21,390 bases of DNA. Source: an uncultured Clostridium sp. (GTDB taxonomy: Bacteria; Bacillota_A; Clostridia; TANB77; CAG-508). Location of the stretch: contig CAMLYR010000017.1 of the NCBI GenBank assembly GCA_946491915.1, positions 1 to 21,390 on the forward strand, written 5' to 3'. Of this stretch, positions 7,431 to 16,450 are shown piece after piece. The notes beneath the pieces are model-generated. The model was not told where the DNA came from and did not search any database. It saw nothing but the letters and a program-made list of their open reading frames with translations. Both the position numbers and the translations under genes were made by a program. Every line of letters starts with the position of its first letter. Position 1 is the first letter of the stretch.

Positions 7431-10265
7431 TTACCAATTAAATTCACCAATTTGATAAACTTTATTTTTATATGTTTCCATTGCTAATTCTATAATCGGA
7501 TTACCAGTATTTTTGTCTTCTAATCCTACACATAAATGATATCTTTTATGATTATTTAACGGTGTCGTGTCAATTTGTAAATTTATATTTTTTTCTTCTT
7601 CTGGTAATACACTTTGTGGATTAAAGTCTGTTGATACAGCTTTTGATACCATATCCCCATTTTCATCATAAATATAAACTGCTAATTGTGTATCTGTATA
7701 TATTGGTGCTATTCCATCATTTTTCATATTTAATGATATATTTAACTTTTCTTCATTTTGTCTTTCTATTGTTGCCGTTTTTATATACAATCTATGTCCT
7801 AATATTTTTAATATATCCTCCATTTGACTTTTATATTTTCCTTCTTCGACTTCATCAACGATTATTTTAGGGCCAATAAATGATTGATGTGATTGTTTTA
7901 ATAATAATAAAGTAATATCTAAATGATCTTTTAAGAAATAATCATTACTATAACTAGATGCAAATTCTCCTCCTATTGGCATTGTTCTCCACTTATCTAC
8001 ATTATTCGCTAAATCTTGTTTTTCTGTTTGTTCCCAAAGTTCTTCTCCTTTCATTCCTTCAAACCAATATTCTGTCTCTTCTTGATCTCCAACCATATCA
8101 TTATATAAACCAAAATTATATTCTTTTGCTTCTTTTAATGAGTATCTCATCAAAAATGTAGCATTTTTAAGATTTTGTATATATGGCTCTATATACTGAA
8201 TTCTTGTTTCATAATCAGGAAATCTTTTTACACCTTCATCATGATTTACATGCCATTCTCCCCAATGTCCTAAACTTCCTAGTTCTATGTATAAAAAGAA
8301 ATTGTCATTTCCATATCTGTTAGCAAATGCTTCAATTGCTTTTTTATGATACTCTATTAATGTTTGATTATTATAATTTGGCGAAAAACCTTTTCCATAA
8401 CTCGTATTATACCATGTTCCTTCACCATTTATTTTATTATATAACCAATTTGGAATATCTCTATGTGAAACAGTAGACGGATAATCCATGTAAAATCTAA
8501 ACACCGCTTGTCTTCCTTGTTCTTTATATTCTTGTATATGATTTTTAGTCTCAAACGTTTCATAATCATATTGCCCTTCTTGTGGCTCCCATTCAGCCCA
8601 AGATAAATCTATATATACCAATTCCGTATCCATTGTTAATGTACTTTCATTTTTCGCCCATGGAGCCAATCCAACTCCTGGATTACTTAATATTTCGTCT
8701 GTTGTTTTTGGTGTAAATGTTTGCACAGATACCTTTTCTCCTCTATAAAAATTAACAGCAAGCACACAAACTAATATTGCAATGGTTCCTATATTAACTA
8801 TTTTATTGATCAATTCATTTCTATTTAGTTTTTTCAATTTTAATGATGCTCTTTTAATAAATATATATAATATATTTTTAGCATTTTTCTCTTTTTTATT
8901 TAATATATTAAATTCCAAATTTTCTAGATAATTTTCTAATCTTTTTAATCCGACTATTGCCATTGATGCTCCACCTAACATTACCCCTATACCTAAGAAA
9001 GATACATCAATAAATAATGTTAAAATTGTTCCTAATATCGTTATTGTTAAAAATACAATTGAAGTAATAAACGCTCCTTTATTATCCGCAAAATATAATT
9101 GTAATTGTAGAATAACATTTCCTATTGCTTGTAAAGCATATCCTAAACATAACACTTTAAAAATTTCAATCATACTTTGCGTCATTCCAATATTAATATC
9201 TGAAAAAACTTTGCTCAAAACAATGACAAATAATAAAGTTATCACAATTTGTCTTATTACTAAATTTCTTAATTCCACTTTTAAAGTTGAGATCATTTCA
9301 TTTTTCGCTAAATCTAACTCCTGATAATTTCCAGATGAATTGATTAATTTAAAATATTTTGCATATTTTTTATAAAAGTTTGGTTCTAATATTGCTATAA
9401 ATGTTATGCTTGTAACTAAAGTCGAAAAATATGCCAATATAGATGGAAAATCATAGCTTGGAGCACTATGGATCAACCCTTGTATTTCATATCCATAACT
9501 ACTAAACCACATAATATAAAAATGTATTAAAGTTCCAAGTGTAGTAAATAAACCTGTCAATGCCAATTCTGGATATTTTGAAAACCATTTCAAAAATTCA
9601 TAAGTATTTTTATCTTTGGCCGCAAACTCTTTTTGCAAAAGATTTACTAAAAAACTTAATACCAATCCATAACTAATGATAATGATTGATAACATGATTT
9701 CCATATTAATTGTTTTTATATTATATAAAAATAAAATAATTAAAATAGAAAATATAATAGATACCAAAAAGGCAACTGTTATTTTCTTATAATGTCTTAA
9801 TATTGTAACATATAATGTAACTGTCCATGTGCTAACAAGTTCTATTAATAATATAACTAAAAGAATCATATCTATTATTTCTACTTTGGATATAATTAAT
9901 ATGGGAACAAAAATAAGTATGGAAAGTGGAATGATAATAGCATTCACTCCCCAAAATGATGGCAATATATTTTCTTCCCTTTTGGTATAAATTAAATCAG
10001 ATATATATCTTGATAATACTAAAGAAAAAATACTAAAGATTATCATAGATAAAAATACAGTGTTCGTTATATATCCTGTAAATGTTTGAGAGACTTGATT
10101 ATCTTGTCCTAATGTTTTCGCAACCATTTGTATTAAAAATAACAATACAAACCCTAAAATCATTGACCCTAAACATGAACTTGCTGTATAAAAATATCCA
10201 CTTATTTTACTAAAAAAACTTTTCTTATTGATTAATTTATTTAGTTCAAAACCTATTCCTGCCAA
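7431..10265 (-). CDS. pelG: PelG exporter fused to an extracytoplasmic GH-like (DUF4832-type) domain
   Basis: Residues 1 to about 456 are PelG: it opens with MAGIGFELNKL and continues with about 12 membrane helices, the inner-membrane flippase-like partner of PelF for polysaccharide export. A Lys-rich cytoplasmic linker (about 451-488) leads to one extra helix (about 488-507), which should place the rest outside the cell. Residues about 520-825 look like a TIM-barrel glycoside-hydrolase-like domain of the DUF4832 type: NPGVGL, WAEWEPQEGQY, FRFYMDYP, IELGSLGHWGEWH (E661, E670 candidate acids) and GGEF (E767). Residues 826-944 are beta-rich, probably a sandwich. PelG alone is normally about 450 residues, so this is a true in-frame fusion without internal stop. 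The start overlaps pelF by 13 bases. The hydrolase-like assignment is by motif style; activity is unproven. Confidence 0.85.
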   Translation of the reverse strand: MAGIGFELNKLINKKSFFSKISGYFYTASSCLGSMILGFVLLFLIQMVAKTLGQDNQVSQTFTGYITNTVFLSMIIFSIFSLVLSRYISDLIYTKREENILPSFWGVNAIIIPLSILIFVPILIISKVEIIDMILLVILLIELVSTWTVTLYVTILRHYKKITVAFLVSIIFSILIILFLYNIKTINMEIMLSIIIISYGLVLSFLVNLLQKEFAAKDKNTYEFLKWFSKYPELALTGLFTTLGTLIHFYIMWFSSYGYEIQGLIHSAPSYDFPSILAYFSTLVTSITFIAILEPNFYKKYAKYFKLINSSGNYQELDLAKNEMISTLKVELRNLVIRQIVITLLFVIVLSKVFSDINIGMTQSMIEIFKVLCLGYALQAIGNVILQLQLYFADNKGAFITSIVFLTITILGTILTLFIDVSFLGIGVMLGGASMAIVGLKRLENYLENLEFNILNKKEKNAKNILYIFIKRASLKLKKLNRNELINKIVNIGTIAILVCVLAVNFYRGEKVSVQTFTPKTTDEILSNPGVGLAPWAKNESTLTMDTELVYIDLSWAEWEPQEGQYDYETFETKNHIQEYKEQGRQAVFRFYMDYPSTVSHRDIPNWLYNKINGEGTWYNTSYGKGFSPNYNNQTLIEYHKKAIEAFANRYGNDNFFLYIELGSLGHWGEWHVNHDEGVKRFPDYETRIQYIEPYIQNLKNATFLMRYSLKEAKEYNFGLYNDMVGDQEETEYWFEGMKGEELWEQTEKQDLANNVDKWRTMPIGGEFASSYSNDYFLKDHLDITLLLLKQSHQSFIGPKIIVDEVEEGKYKSQMEDILKILGHRLYIKTATIERQNEEKLNISLNMKNDGIAPIYTDTQLAVYIYDENGDMVSKAVSTDFNPQSVLPEEEKNINLQIDTTPLNNHKRYHLCVGLEDKNTGNPIIELAMETYKNKVYQIGEFNW

Positions 10266-11665
10266 TTTTTTAACCCCTTTTCATATAAATCAAAATAGCT
10301 TTCTATCATTTTTTCATATGTATAACATTGTTTTACTCTTGCAAGTCCATTTTCTCCATATTCTCTACATTTATTTTGATCTTCTGACAATGTAATCATA
10401 GCTTTTGCTATTCCTGATATATCCATAGGCGTACAACAGATTCCTGCCCTTCCTATTCCATCATGATTTCCTTTAATTAACTCTTTACAACATCCCACAT
10501 TTGTACATACAACTGGTCTTCTAGCTGCAAATGATTCTAACATAGTAAGTGGTTGACCTTCTGAAATACTTGTTAATATTGTAAAATCCATTTTAACCAT
10601 ATATTCAATTGGATTTACCTGTCCATAAATTGTTACATAATCTCTTATTCCTAAAGAATTGATAATTTCTAAACATTCTTTTTTATATTCTTTATCATTT
10701 GTTGCTCCAAAAATATGTAATCTTGCATGATTACATTTAGAATATGTTTCATAAAATGAGTATAATAATGTTTTTACATCTTTTATTCTTGAAAATCGAA
10801 TAAAAGCTCCTATATCAACATTTCCATTTTCTTTTTTATATGGTAGATTTTCATATTGTTCATAATGTATACCATTGGGAATAACCACACATTTATTTTT
10901 ATCACAGCCTAAGGCTATTTGTGTTGCCTTAGCTGCTTGAAATAGAGATGTTACAAATGTAGCTCTTTTATATGCAATGCTCGAAATATTGTAAAAAAAC
11001 TGTATCCATATTTTTTTCATCGTTTCATCTAACCAATTACATGCTAGCAACTCTTCTTCTCTTTCTCTGGGATATATTCCATGTTCTGTCAATATAAAAG
11101 GCTTATTCGTTTTATATTGTGCTAATGCTCCTAAAATTCCTGCATATCCAGTGGAAGCTGAATGGAATATATCTACATCTGGTATTTCAATTGATAATAA
11201 TTGTAACAAAGGTTTTAACATTGATTTAATCCCAAAAAATACTTCAAGAAATCCATTTCCTTTTAATTCTTTTTTGGCAATTTCTTTTATTAATTGTAAA
11301 TATTGTTTCCCTTCAAAGAAAGCATTTACATTCCAATTGGAATTTTTTACTTCATTAAATATATTTTTCCATTCAACTTTTTTCCCTAAAACCAATTTTT
11401 TAATTTCTTTTATAAATATATCTGAACATTGCCACTTTTTTAATTTTATATCATTTTTTAAATCATCATCTAAAAATATTTCCTGTATTTTGATCACATT
11501 TTTAGGTATGTCATATACAAATTTACCTTTATCCTTTTTATTTGCCCCAATTGTTAATAATATAAATTCATGTTCTGGTTTAGATAAAATGTACTGATTA
11601 ACCCATGTTGATACGCCTCCATACACATATGGATAACATCCTTCTAATATAAAACAAATTTTCAT
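10253..11665 (-). CDS. pelF: PelF GT4-family glycosyltransferase
   Basis: PelF polymerises the Pel polysaccharide from a UDP-hexosamine in the cytoplasm and works with PelG. The 470-residue protein starts with the PelF signature MKICFILEGCYPYVYGGVSTW (1-21), has FILTEHGIYPRERE (190-203), a donor-binding domain with GAFIRFSRIKDVKTL (286-300), and the GT4 EX7E pair E369/E377 in SEGQPLTMLES. C-terminal GENGLARVKQCYTYEKM is the usual GT-B closing helix. It begins four bases after the pelA stop codon and its end overlaps pelG, so all are on one message. Length and motifs are normal for the family. Confidence 0.93.
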   Translation of the reverse strand: MKICFILEGCYPYVYGGVSTWVNQYILSKPEHEFILLTIGANKKDKGKFVYDIPKNVIKIQEIFLDDDLKNDIKLKKWQCSDIFIKEIKKLVLGKKVEWKNIFNEVKNSNWNVNAFFEGKQYLQLIKEIAKKELKGNGFLEVFFGIKSMLKPLLQLLSIEIPDVDIFHSASTGYAGILGALAQYKTNKPFILTEHGIYPREREEELLACNWLDETMKKIWIQFFYNISSIAYKRATFVTSLFQAAKATQIALGCDKNKCVVIPNGIHYEQYENLPYKKENGNVDIGAFIRFSRIKDVKTLLYSFYETYSKCNHARLHIFGATNDKEYKKECLEIINSLGIRDYVTIYGQVNPIEYMVKMDFTILTSISEGQPLTMLESFAARRPVVCTNVGCCKELIKGNHDGIGRAGICCTPMDISGIAKAMITLSEDQNKCREYGENGLARVKQCYTYEKMIESYFDLYEKGLKNWQE

Positions 11666-11669
11666 AATT

Positions 11670-13520
11670 TTATTCCATTTCTATAACCACATCTTTTTGT
11701 TTAATTTTTAACAAATAGTAGTTATCGTTTATTTTTTGATATTCTGCTCCCTCTATTTTTTTTATTTTTTCTCCATTGTTTAATCTGACAAAATAATATG
11801 CTTCATCTTTTATTCCATTAACCTCAAGTTCTAATGTACCATCATCAAATTTTTGCTCACATGATGTTAAATCATATCTTTGAACTGCTGCGCCTCCCTC
11901 TGTAACAGTTGTATTTCTTATTCCTGAAGCATTTAATATCTTCACTAATTCTTCAAATTTCTGACATAATGTTTCAAATCCTTCTGCAGCTCCTCTATCT
12001 ACATCTAACACATCATCTGGGTGGAAAAAGTTTGAATGCACATAGTGATAACTTAACTCGTTATATAAAAGGAAATCACTTTGTATGTCCATAGATATAT
12101 CCATTCCAGAATCTGTTCTAGGTACATATACAATTCCATTTTCTATTGCTTCAAATTCTTGAACCATTGTAGATTCATTTCCATTATATACACCTGCATA
12201 TACTTTTAAATCTGGTATATTTTTTTCCATTTCTTTCTGAACGTAATTGCTAATAATATTACTAGGCGCTACATATGATGTTACATTTGCACTTGGTGCT
12301 AACTCTTTTGCATAATTGATTACTGATCTTGTTGCTTCAAAAATATTATCCAGACTTTTCCATGGTTTATAATTTACCTCATCATCTCGATAATCAAATC
12401 CTTCTAGAGCTAGTGATTGATGATTGTATCCGTGAATTCCTAGTTCTCCTCCAGAACTTAATAATGCATTTGCATAATATTTTGAAGTTTCCATATATAC
12501 TCTATTATTATATGGTGGTTCTATATTATCTTCATATGTTTGTATTAAATATCCTGAATATTTTATTCCATATTTCTCTACAAAACTTTTCATTCTTGGC
12601 CACCAAATATTAAAATAAAAATCTTCCATATTACAATGATATTGTTTTTCTATTATTTCATTATATCCTGTTGGAATTGGTGATGGTAAATCATCTATAC
12701 AATACATAGAAGAATTGATGACGGGATATGCATAACAATTATGTAATTCTGAATAACCTGCTGCAATAATTCCTCTTGATACTTTATCTTGCAACAAATA
12801 GGCATTACATACAGAAACAAATCCTTTACCATATTCTAAATTCCATAAAATAGGATTTCCTTCTTCTTCTGCCTCTGTTGCATGAATTGAAACTTCATCT
12901 GTCAATTCTACTTTTAACCCTGAACCATTAATTGTTTCTTCATAAAACACTTGATCTTTAGCCATTATTAAAAAGTCATCTGTAAATGTCATATTGCTAT
13001 ACTCTGTAGATGAAATCTCACTTCCGTCTTTTATACCTAATAGATCTGTATAATTTGGTAAATATTCATCATTTTGTAATGGTAAAGTAAAAAATATACC
13101 ATTTCCACTTCTTACCCAATTTTCAAGTTCACTACTTGAATACTCTAGTTGTCCCAAACTATCTATACAAACAATCATTGTATCATATTTAGAAATATCC
13201 GTATATTTGTTCTGTTCTGCAACTTTTATAGGTACAACCTCTACTCCCATAGTTGTTAAGACATATTCTATATTTTGATATGTACTAACACTGGTATCAT
13301 TTGTTTCATCATATATTAACAAAGATGTTTCATTTTTTATTTTTTCTGTATTTTGTTCTAATGTATTCCATTCTTCACTTGGTATTAATGTTAAACTATC
13401 TACAGAAGATGCTTGTACAGATGTCTCTACCAATCGAATATCTCTAATTTTTACTATCACAAAAGTCAAACAACACAATACTATTATATAAGGTAATACC
13501 CCTAATTTTACCTTTTTCAT
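11670..13520 (-). CDS. pelA: PelA-type polysaccharide deacetylase (DUF2194-like), hydrolase domain absent
   Basis: This 616-residue protein is anchored by one N-terminal helix (about 7-23) with the rest outside. Residues 60-250 form a Rossmann-like/GATase-like region; residues about 265-540 are a CE4-like deacetylase with the catalytic/metal Asp pair in IDDLPSP (D276, D277), metal His pair in HGYNHQ (H363, H367), SYVAPSN (415-421) and a late His-containing HSNFFHPDD (H495, H500). A small beta domain ends the protein. Deacetylation gives the cationic character of Pel. Pseudomonas PelA also has an N-terminal glycosidase domain, missing here as in the reported Gram-positive deacetylase-only PelA. 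Gaps are one base to pelE and four to pelF. All expected catalytic residues are visible. Confidence 0.85.
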   Translation of the reverse strand: MKKVKLGVLPYIIVLCCLTFVIVKIRDIRLVETSVQASSVDSLTLIPSEEWNTLEQNTEKIKNETSLLIYDETNDTSVSTYQNIEYVLTTMGVEVVPIKVAEQNKYTDISKYDTMIVCIDSLGQLEYSSSELENWVRSGNGIFFTLPLQNDEYLPNYTDLLGIKDGSEISSTEYSNMTFTDDFLIMAKDQVFYEETINGSGLKVELTDEVSIHATEAEEEGNPILWNLEYGKGFVSVCNAYLLQDKVSRGIIAAGYSELHNCYAYPVINSSMYCIDDLPSPIPTGYNEIIEKQYHCNMEDFYFNIWWPRMKSFVEKYGIKYSGYLIQTYEDNIEPPYNNRVYMETSKYYANALLSSGGELGIHGYNHQSLALEGFDYRDDEVNYKPWKSLDNIFEATRSVINYAKELAPSANVTSYVAPSNIISNYVQKEMEKNIPDLKVYAGVYNGNESTMVQEFEAIENGIVYVPRTDSGMDISMDIQSDFLLYNELSYHYVHSNFFHPDDVLDVDRGAAEGFETLCQKFEELVKILNASGIRNTTVTEGGAAVQRYDLTSCEQKFDDGTLELEVNGIKDEAYYFVRLNNGEKIKKIEGAEYQKINDNYYLLKIKQKDVVIEME

Positions 13521-13521
13521 T

Positions 13522-14379
13522 TTATATCTTTTCTCCTCCCCAAAATTCTACAATTTTTTTTGACTCTTTTGTAAGGTTCGATATATTTTTCAAATTATCT
13601 ATTGTTTCTTTAAATAATTGTTTATTTTTTGTTTCATAACATATTTTCAAAATTAGTTTGCAAATTTCTTCATTATAACCATATTTTTTTAATAATATAT
13701 TAGAATAAGTTGTTGCTTCATCATACTGTTTCATTTGTAAACACCTATCTATTAACATATGATAATATTTTTCTTCACAATCATTCTTCTTTTCTATCAA
13801 TTGTTGTAACAATGAAATCAATTTATGATTGTAATTCTCTTTTAGTGAACCATATATGATTTTGCATTGCAAATAATTATTTAACCCATTAATATATTTT
13901 TCTATATTTTCAACTTTGTTCAAATCTGTATAAGATTCCATATGTACAAAAAACTTTTCAAAATATGTTTTTATCCTCATCAAACAAACCGCAGATATAT
14001 GAGAAATTTCTATATTTTTAGACCATATAGCGATTTGACATATTTTACATTGCTTTTTTAATGGTAATGTCTGCATTGATAATATGATTTCTCTTGTTTT
14101 CTCATAATCTTCTATTGATAAATTATCTAATATAGAACCTTGTATATAAGTAAGAAATTCTTTACTTCTTTCTATCTTATTTTTCTGTGTATTTGTATTT
14201 ACTTTTATTCCTTTATCATTTTCCTTTTTTGGCATTTCTGAAAGAACAGTAACAACAAGTCCAAATAAAGGGATAAAAATGGAAAAAATGAATTTTTCAA
14301 TTTTATTGTTTTTTACCCCATGAAGTTTAAAATATACTAATACAACAATTAAATAAATTATAATGATCCTAGATAACAT
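13522..14379 (-). CDS. pelE: PelE-like membrane-anchored TPR protein
   Basis: Assigned mainly from position and architecture. The 285-residue protein has two N-terminal helices (about 3-19 and 27-47) followed by an all-helical, Cys/Lys/Tyr-rich region with repeated ~34-residue helix pairs (for example YHMLIDRCLQMKQYDEATTYSNILLKKYG), consistent with degenerate TPRs. PelE in other species has two helices and cytoplasmic TPRs and binds PelD to assemble the synthase complex. It is 15 bases after pelD and one base before pelA. Sequence similarity itself is too weak to see by eye, so the name rests on synteny. Confidence 0.68.
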   Translation of the reverse strand: MLSRIIIIYLIVVLVYFKLHGVKNNKIEKFIFSIFIPLFGLVVTVLSEMPKKENDKGIKVNTNTQKNKIERSKEFLTYIQGSILDNLSIEDYEKTREIILSMQTLPLKKQCKICQIAIWSKNIEISHISAVCLMRIKTYFEKFFVHMESYTDLNKVENIEKYINGLNNYLQCKIIYGSLKENYNHKLISLLQQLIEKKNDCEEKYYHMLIDRCLQMKQYDEATTYSNILLKKYGYNEEICKLILKICYETKNKQLFKETIDNLKNISNLTKESKKIVEFWGGEKI

Positions 14380-14394
14380 GATGGTAATTCCTTT

Positions 14395-15204
14395 CTAATG
14401 TGAAAATACATATTCTACAATCTTCGCAATTCCTATTATTTGATTTCGATAATCATTATTCATTTGTTCAAAATTACAATTCCAAATCACTATAACATCC
14501 TCTTTTTCCCCATTTGAAACAGATGCTATAAACATTGGTTGTTCATCATCTAATACTTTATTTACCCAGATATGCTCTCTATTAAGCACATCCAATTTTT
14601 CTGCATCCAGATATTTATCTATTTTGGGTAAAGTGGTCAATTCACAAGTATTGTTATTTAAAACTTTCTTTAATATCTCATTTATTTTGCTATTATCCTG
14701 TTTTGCTAATTCCAATTTTTCGATAAATTCTGAAACTTGTATATATGTTTTTTCATGTGTTAATAAAACTTGATTAAATTCATTTAATTGTTTTTCATAT
14801 TCCTCTATTTTTTGTTCTCTTGTTTCTGCTTTTTCCTGTAAATCATTAATAGAATTTTTTAAAGAATCTACTTTTAAATTGTCTCTATCATGTTTTAATC
14901 CTATTACAATAGCAAAAGCCAAATATATAACTATTTGTAACCAATTATTTGTATTTAAAAATATAATACTTATATCAGACAAATTATAATTACCTTGTAA
15001 AATATACAATGCACTTGATACAATTGCAGCAATGATTCCATATCCCATTCCCATAAAATTTGCTATTATAAACACAAATACTAACCTTAAATCTATATTT
15101 CTAAACTCTGGTATTTCTGTTATAATAATATTTATTAATTCCATACTTAATAATAATACAATCAAATTCATTATATTTTTTAATACGGTTTTTTTATTTT
15201 TCAT
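14395..15204 (-). CDS. pelD: PelD-like membrane protein lacking the GGDEF domain
   Basis: First gene of the operon. The 269-residue protein has about four N-terminal helices (8-28, 39-57, 58-71, 87-104), a coiled coil (about 109-150) and a short alpha/beta region (about 150-269) that could be a reduced GAF domain. This matches the beginning of PelD, whose usual length is about 450 residues with GAF and degenerate GGDEF domains, the latter binding c-di-GMP through an RxxD site. No GGDEF portion is present, and the downstream sequence goes straight to pelE with a 15-base gap, so there is no detached remnant. The ATG at 15204 has an AAAGGGGAT Shine-Dalgarno. Identity rests on position, topology and neighbours. 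Confidence 0.65.
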   Translation of the reverse strand: MKNKKTVLKNIMNLIVLLLSMELINIIITEIPEFRNIDLRLVFVFIIANFMGMGYGIIAAIVSSALYILQGNYNLSDISIIFLNTNNWLQIVIYLAFAIVIGLKHDRDNLKVDSLKNSINDLQEKAETREQKIEEYEKQLNEFNQVLLTHEKTYIQVSEFIEKLELAKQDNSKINEILKKVLNNNTCELTTLPKIDKYLDAEKLDVLNREHIWVNKVLDDEQPMFIASVSNGEKEDVIVIWNCNFEQMNNDYRNQIIGIAKIVEYVFSH

Positions 15205-15243
15205 TTCTATCTTATCCCCTTTATTTCTTTTTAGCCGCCCAAA

Positions 15244-15272
15244 ATTATATCACACTTTTTTTGAAAATTCCA
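15244..15272 (-). promoter_or_regulatory. Promoter of the pel operon
   Basis: On the minus strand there is a consensus TATAAT (15249-15244) with an extended -10 TG (TGATATAAT), and a weak -35 TGGAAT (15272-15267) at 17-base spacing, 39 bases before the pelD ATG. The weak -35 with extended -10 suits an activator-dependent promoter. No riboswitch-like fold was seen in the short leader. Confidence 0.65.
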
Positions 15273-15357
15273 TTTTTTTTTATTTTTTATATAAAATTTT
15301 TCTTAATATTGGGGAAATAATTATTGTTTTTTTATGTTTTTTATATATTCTAATTAA

Positions 15358-15397
15358 AAAAAGATTATAAGTAATTGTTTTTACTTATAATCTTTTT
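15358..15397 (-). terminator. Terminator after tmRNA
   Basis: A perfect 17-bp stem (15358-15374 with 15381-15397) and 6-base loop starts five bases past the tmRNA CCA end. Runs of A and T at both sides make it potentially bidirectional. It shares an AAAAAGATTATAAG core with the pel terminator near 7333. Confidence 0.88.
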
Positions 15398-15401
15398 ATT
15401 T

Positions 15402-15758
15402 TGGTGGAGGTGAGGAGAGTCGAACTCCTGTCCATAATACCTTCCAAATAGACTTCTACAAGTTTAGTTTATTTTTTATATTCATCTAACTCACACCAAT
15501 AAACAGGTTTAAATTAGATATAGCTTTTAAAATACCCCCTACCTCCAAAGCAAAGGCAGATTTGTTTCCTACTAATATGACACTTTATCTAAATGCGTAG
15601 GAACATTTAGGAAAGCGTAGCTGCAACTAGGCAGCTAAAGCATACTCATTATTATTTTCTGCGTTTATATTTAGTTTCCCGTTTTTTTAAGTGGCCAACG
15701 AGAATCCACTACTTGCTATCTATCCTTCTAGTATTATGTCGAAACCAAATACACCCCC
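15402..15758 (-). ncRNA. ssrA: tmRNA (ssrA), one-piece form
   Basis: tmRNA rescues stalled ribosomes and tags the incomplete protein for proteolysis. The 5' end GGGGGTGTATTTGGTTTCGACA (15758 downward) pairs with the 3' end CACCTCC-ACCA (15412-15402) in a 7-bp tRNA-like acceptor stem, and the T-arm GGAGTTCGACTCTCC is intact. The tag frame runs from a resume GCA (15662-15660) to TAG (15629-15627), giving (A)ENNNEYALAA, a standard protease-recognised ending. The 357-base length is normal and CCA is encoded. The gene sits upstream of the pel operon and has its own promoter and terminator. Confidence 0.97.
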
Positions 15759-15770
15759 ATGTACTTATCT

Positions 15771-15799
15771 ATTATACAATATTTAGCTAATTTTATCAA
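15771..15799 (-). promoter_or_regulatory. Promoter of tmRNA
   Basis: On the minus strand -35 TTGATA (15799-15794), a 17-base spacer and consensus -10 TATAAT (15776-15771) place transcription start about 13 bases before the mature 5' end, consistent with a short leader that is processed. Confidence 0.8.
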
Positions 15800-15837
15800 T
15801 AAGTAATTTTTGTAAACGCTTTGCTTTCAAACTTCTT

Positions 15838-16152
15838 TCAAATAAAATCATCAAAATTTCTTCTTGAATATAAAATTCTTCTTATTTCCATAACATCATC
15901 TTTTACTGTATAAAAAACTGTATAATTTTTCACATAAATTCTATAGTAAGCATATTTTCTTTTTCTTTGTGATATATATTTTTCATAACTCTCGGGACTT
16001 TGACTTCTCTTTTCAATCTCTAAAATTACTTCCATATAAAAATTTTCTGCTGCAATTTTATTATTTAATTTACTCATAAAATATTTTAAAATATTATTGA
16101 ATTGACTAATAAAAGTAGCTGTATATTTTATTGTATATTTTTTACTCGCCAT
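15838..16152 (-). CDS. ParE/RelE-superfamily toxin
   Basis: A small basic protein of 104 residues with the RelE/ParE fold layout: beta strand, two helices (about 12-50), then a beta sheet with KYAYYRIYVKNYTVFYTV and MEIRRILYSRRNF near the C-terminus. Such toxins either cut mRNA on the ribosome (RelE) or poison gyrase (ParE); the basic RRILYSRRNFDDF tail resembles the YoeB/RelE-like arrangement, but the target cannot be settled here. The start overlaps the antitoxin end by 11 bases, the normal antitoxin-first order. No terminator is seen between it and the tmRNA promoter. Confidence 0.85.
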   Translation of the reverse strand: MASKKYTIKYTATFISQFNNILKYFMSKLNNKIAAENFYMEVILEIEKRSQSPESYEKYISQRKRKYAYYRIYVKNYTVFYTVKDDVMEIRRILYSRRNFDDFI

Positions 16153-16426
16153 CTAATATCCTCCTAGCCATTTTTTTCATTTCCTCATGTGTATAGTATT
16201 TTGTATTTGGATCTTCAGCTTCTTTATCAGCTTCATCTAATGCATTTTCAATATAATCATCATATTCTCTATCACTAATTAATTTAGAATATTTTTCTAA
16301 ACTCATCACGACCATTGAACCATATCCATTTTTTGTTAAATATACTGCTTCATCTTCTTTTAAAACTAATTCCTCAATTTCAGGATATTTATTTCTTAAA
16401 TCTGATACTGGTCTTATATTAATCAT
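16142..16426 (-). CDS. Phd/YefM-family antitoxin
   Basis: The 94-residue partner of the toxin. The N-terminal INIRPVSDLRNKYPEIEELV and the VYLTKNGYGSMVVMSLEKYSKL segment are typical of the DNA-binding Phd/YefM fold. The acidic C-terminus (DEADKEAEDPNTKYYTHEEM region) would wrap the toxin. It should bind and neutralise the toxin and repress the operon; tandem repeats over its promoter fit that. Good GAAAGGGTGA ribosome site six bases before the ATG. Confidence 0.88.
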   Translation of the reverse strand: MINIRPVSDLRNKYPEIEELVLKEDEAVYLTKNGYGSMVVMSLEKYSKLISDREYDDYIENALDEADKEAEDPNTKYYTHEEMKKMARRILDGE

Positions 16427-16450
16427 ATCAATTCACCCTTTCAAAAAATA

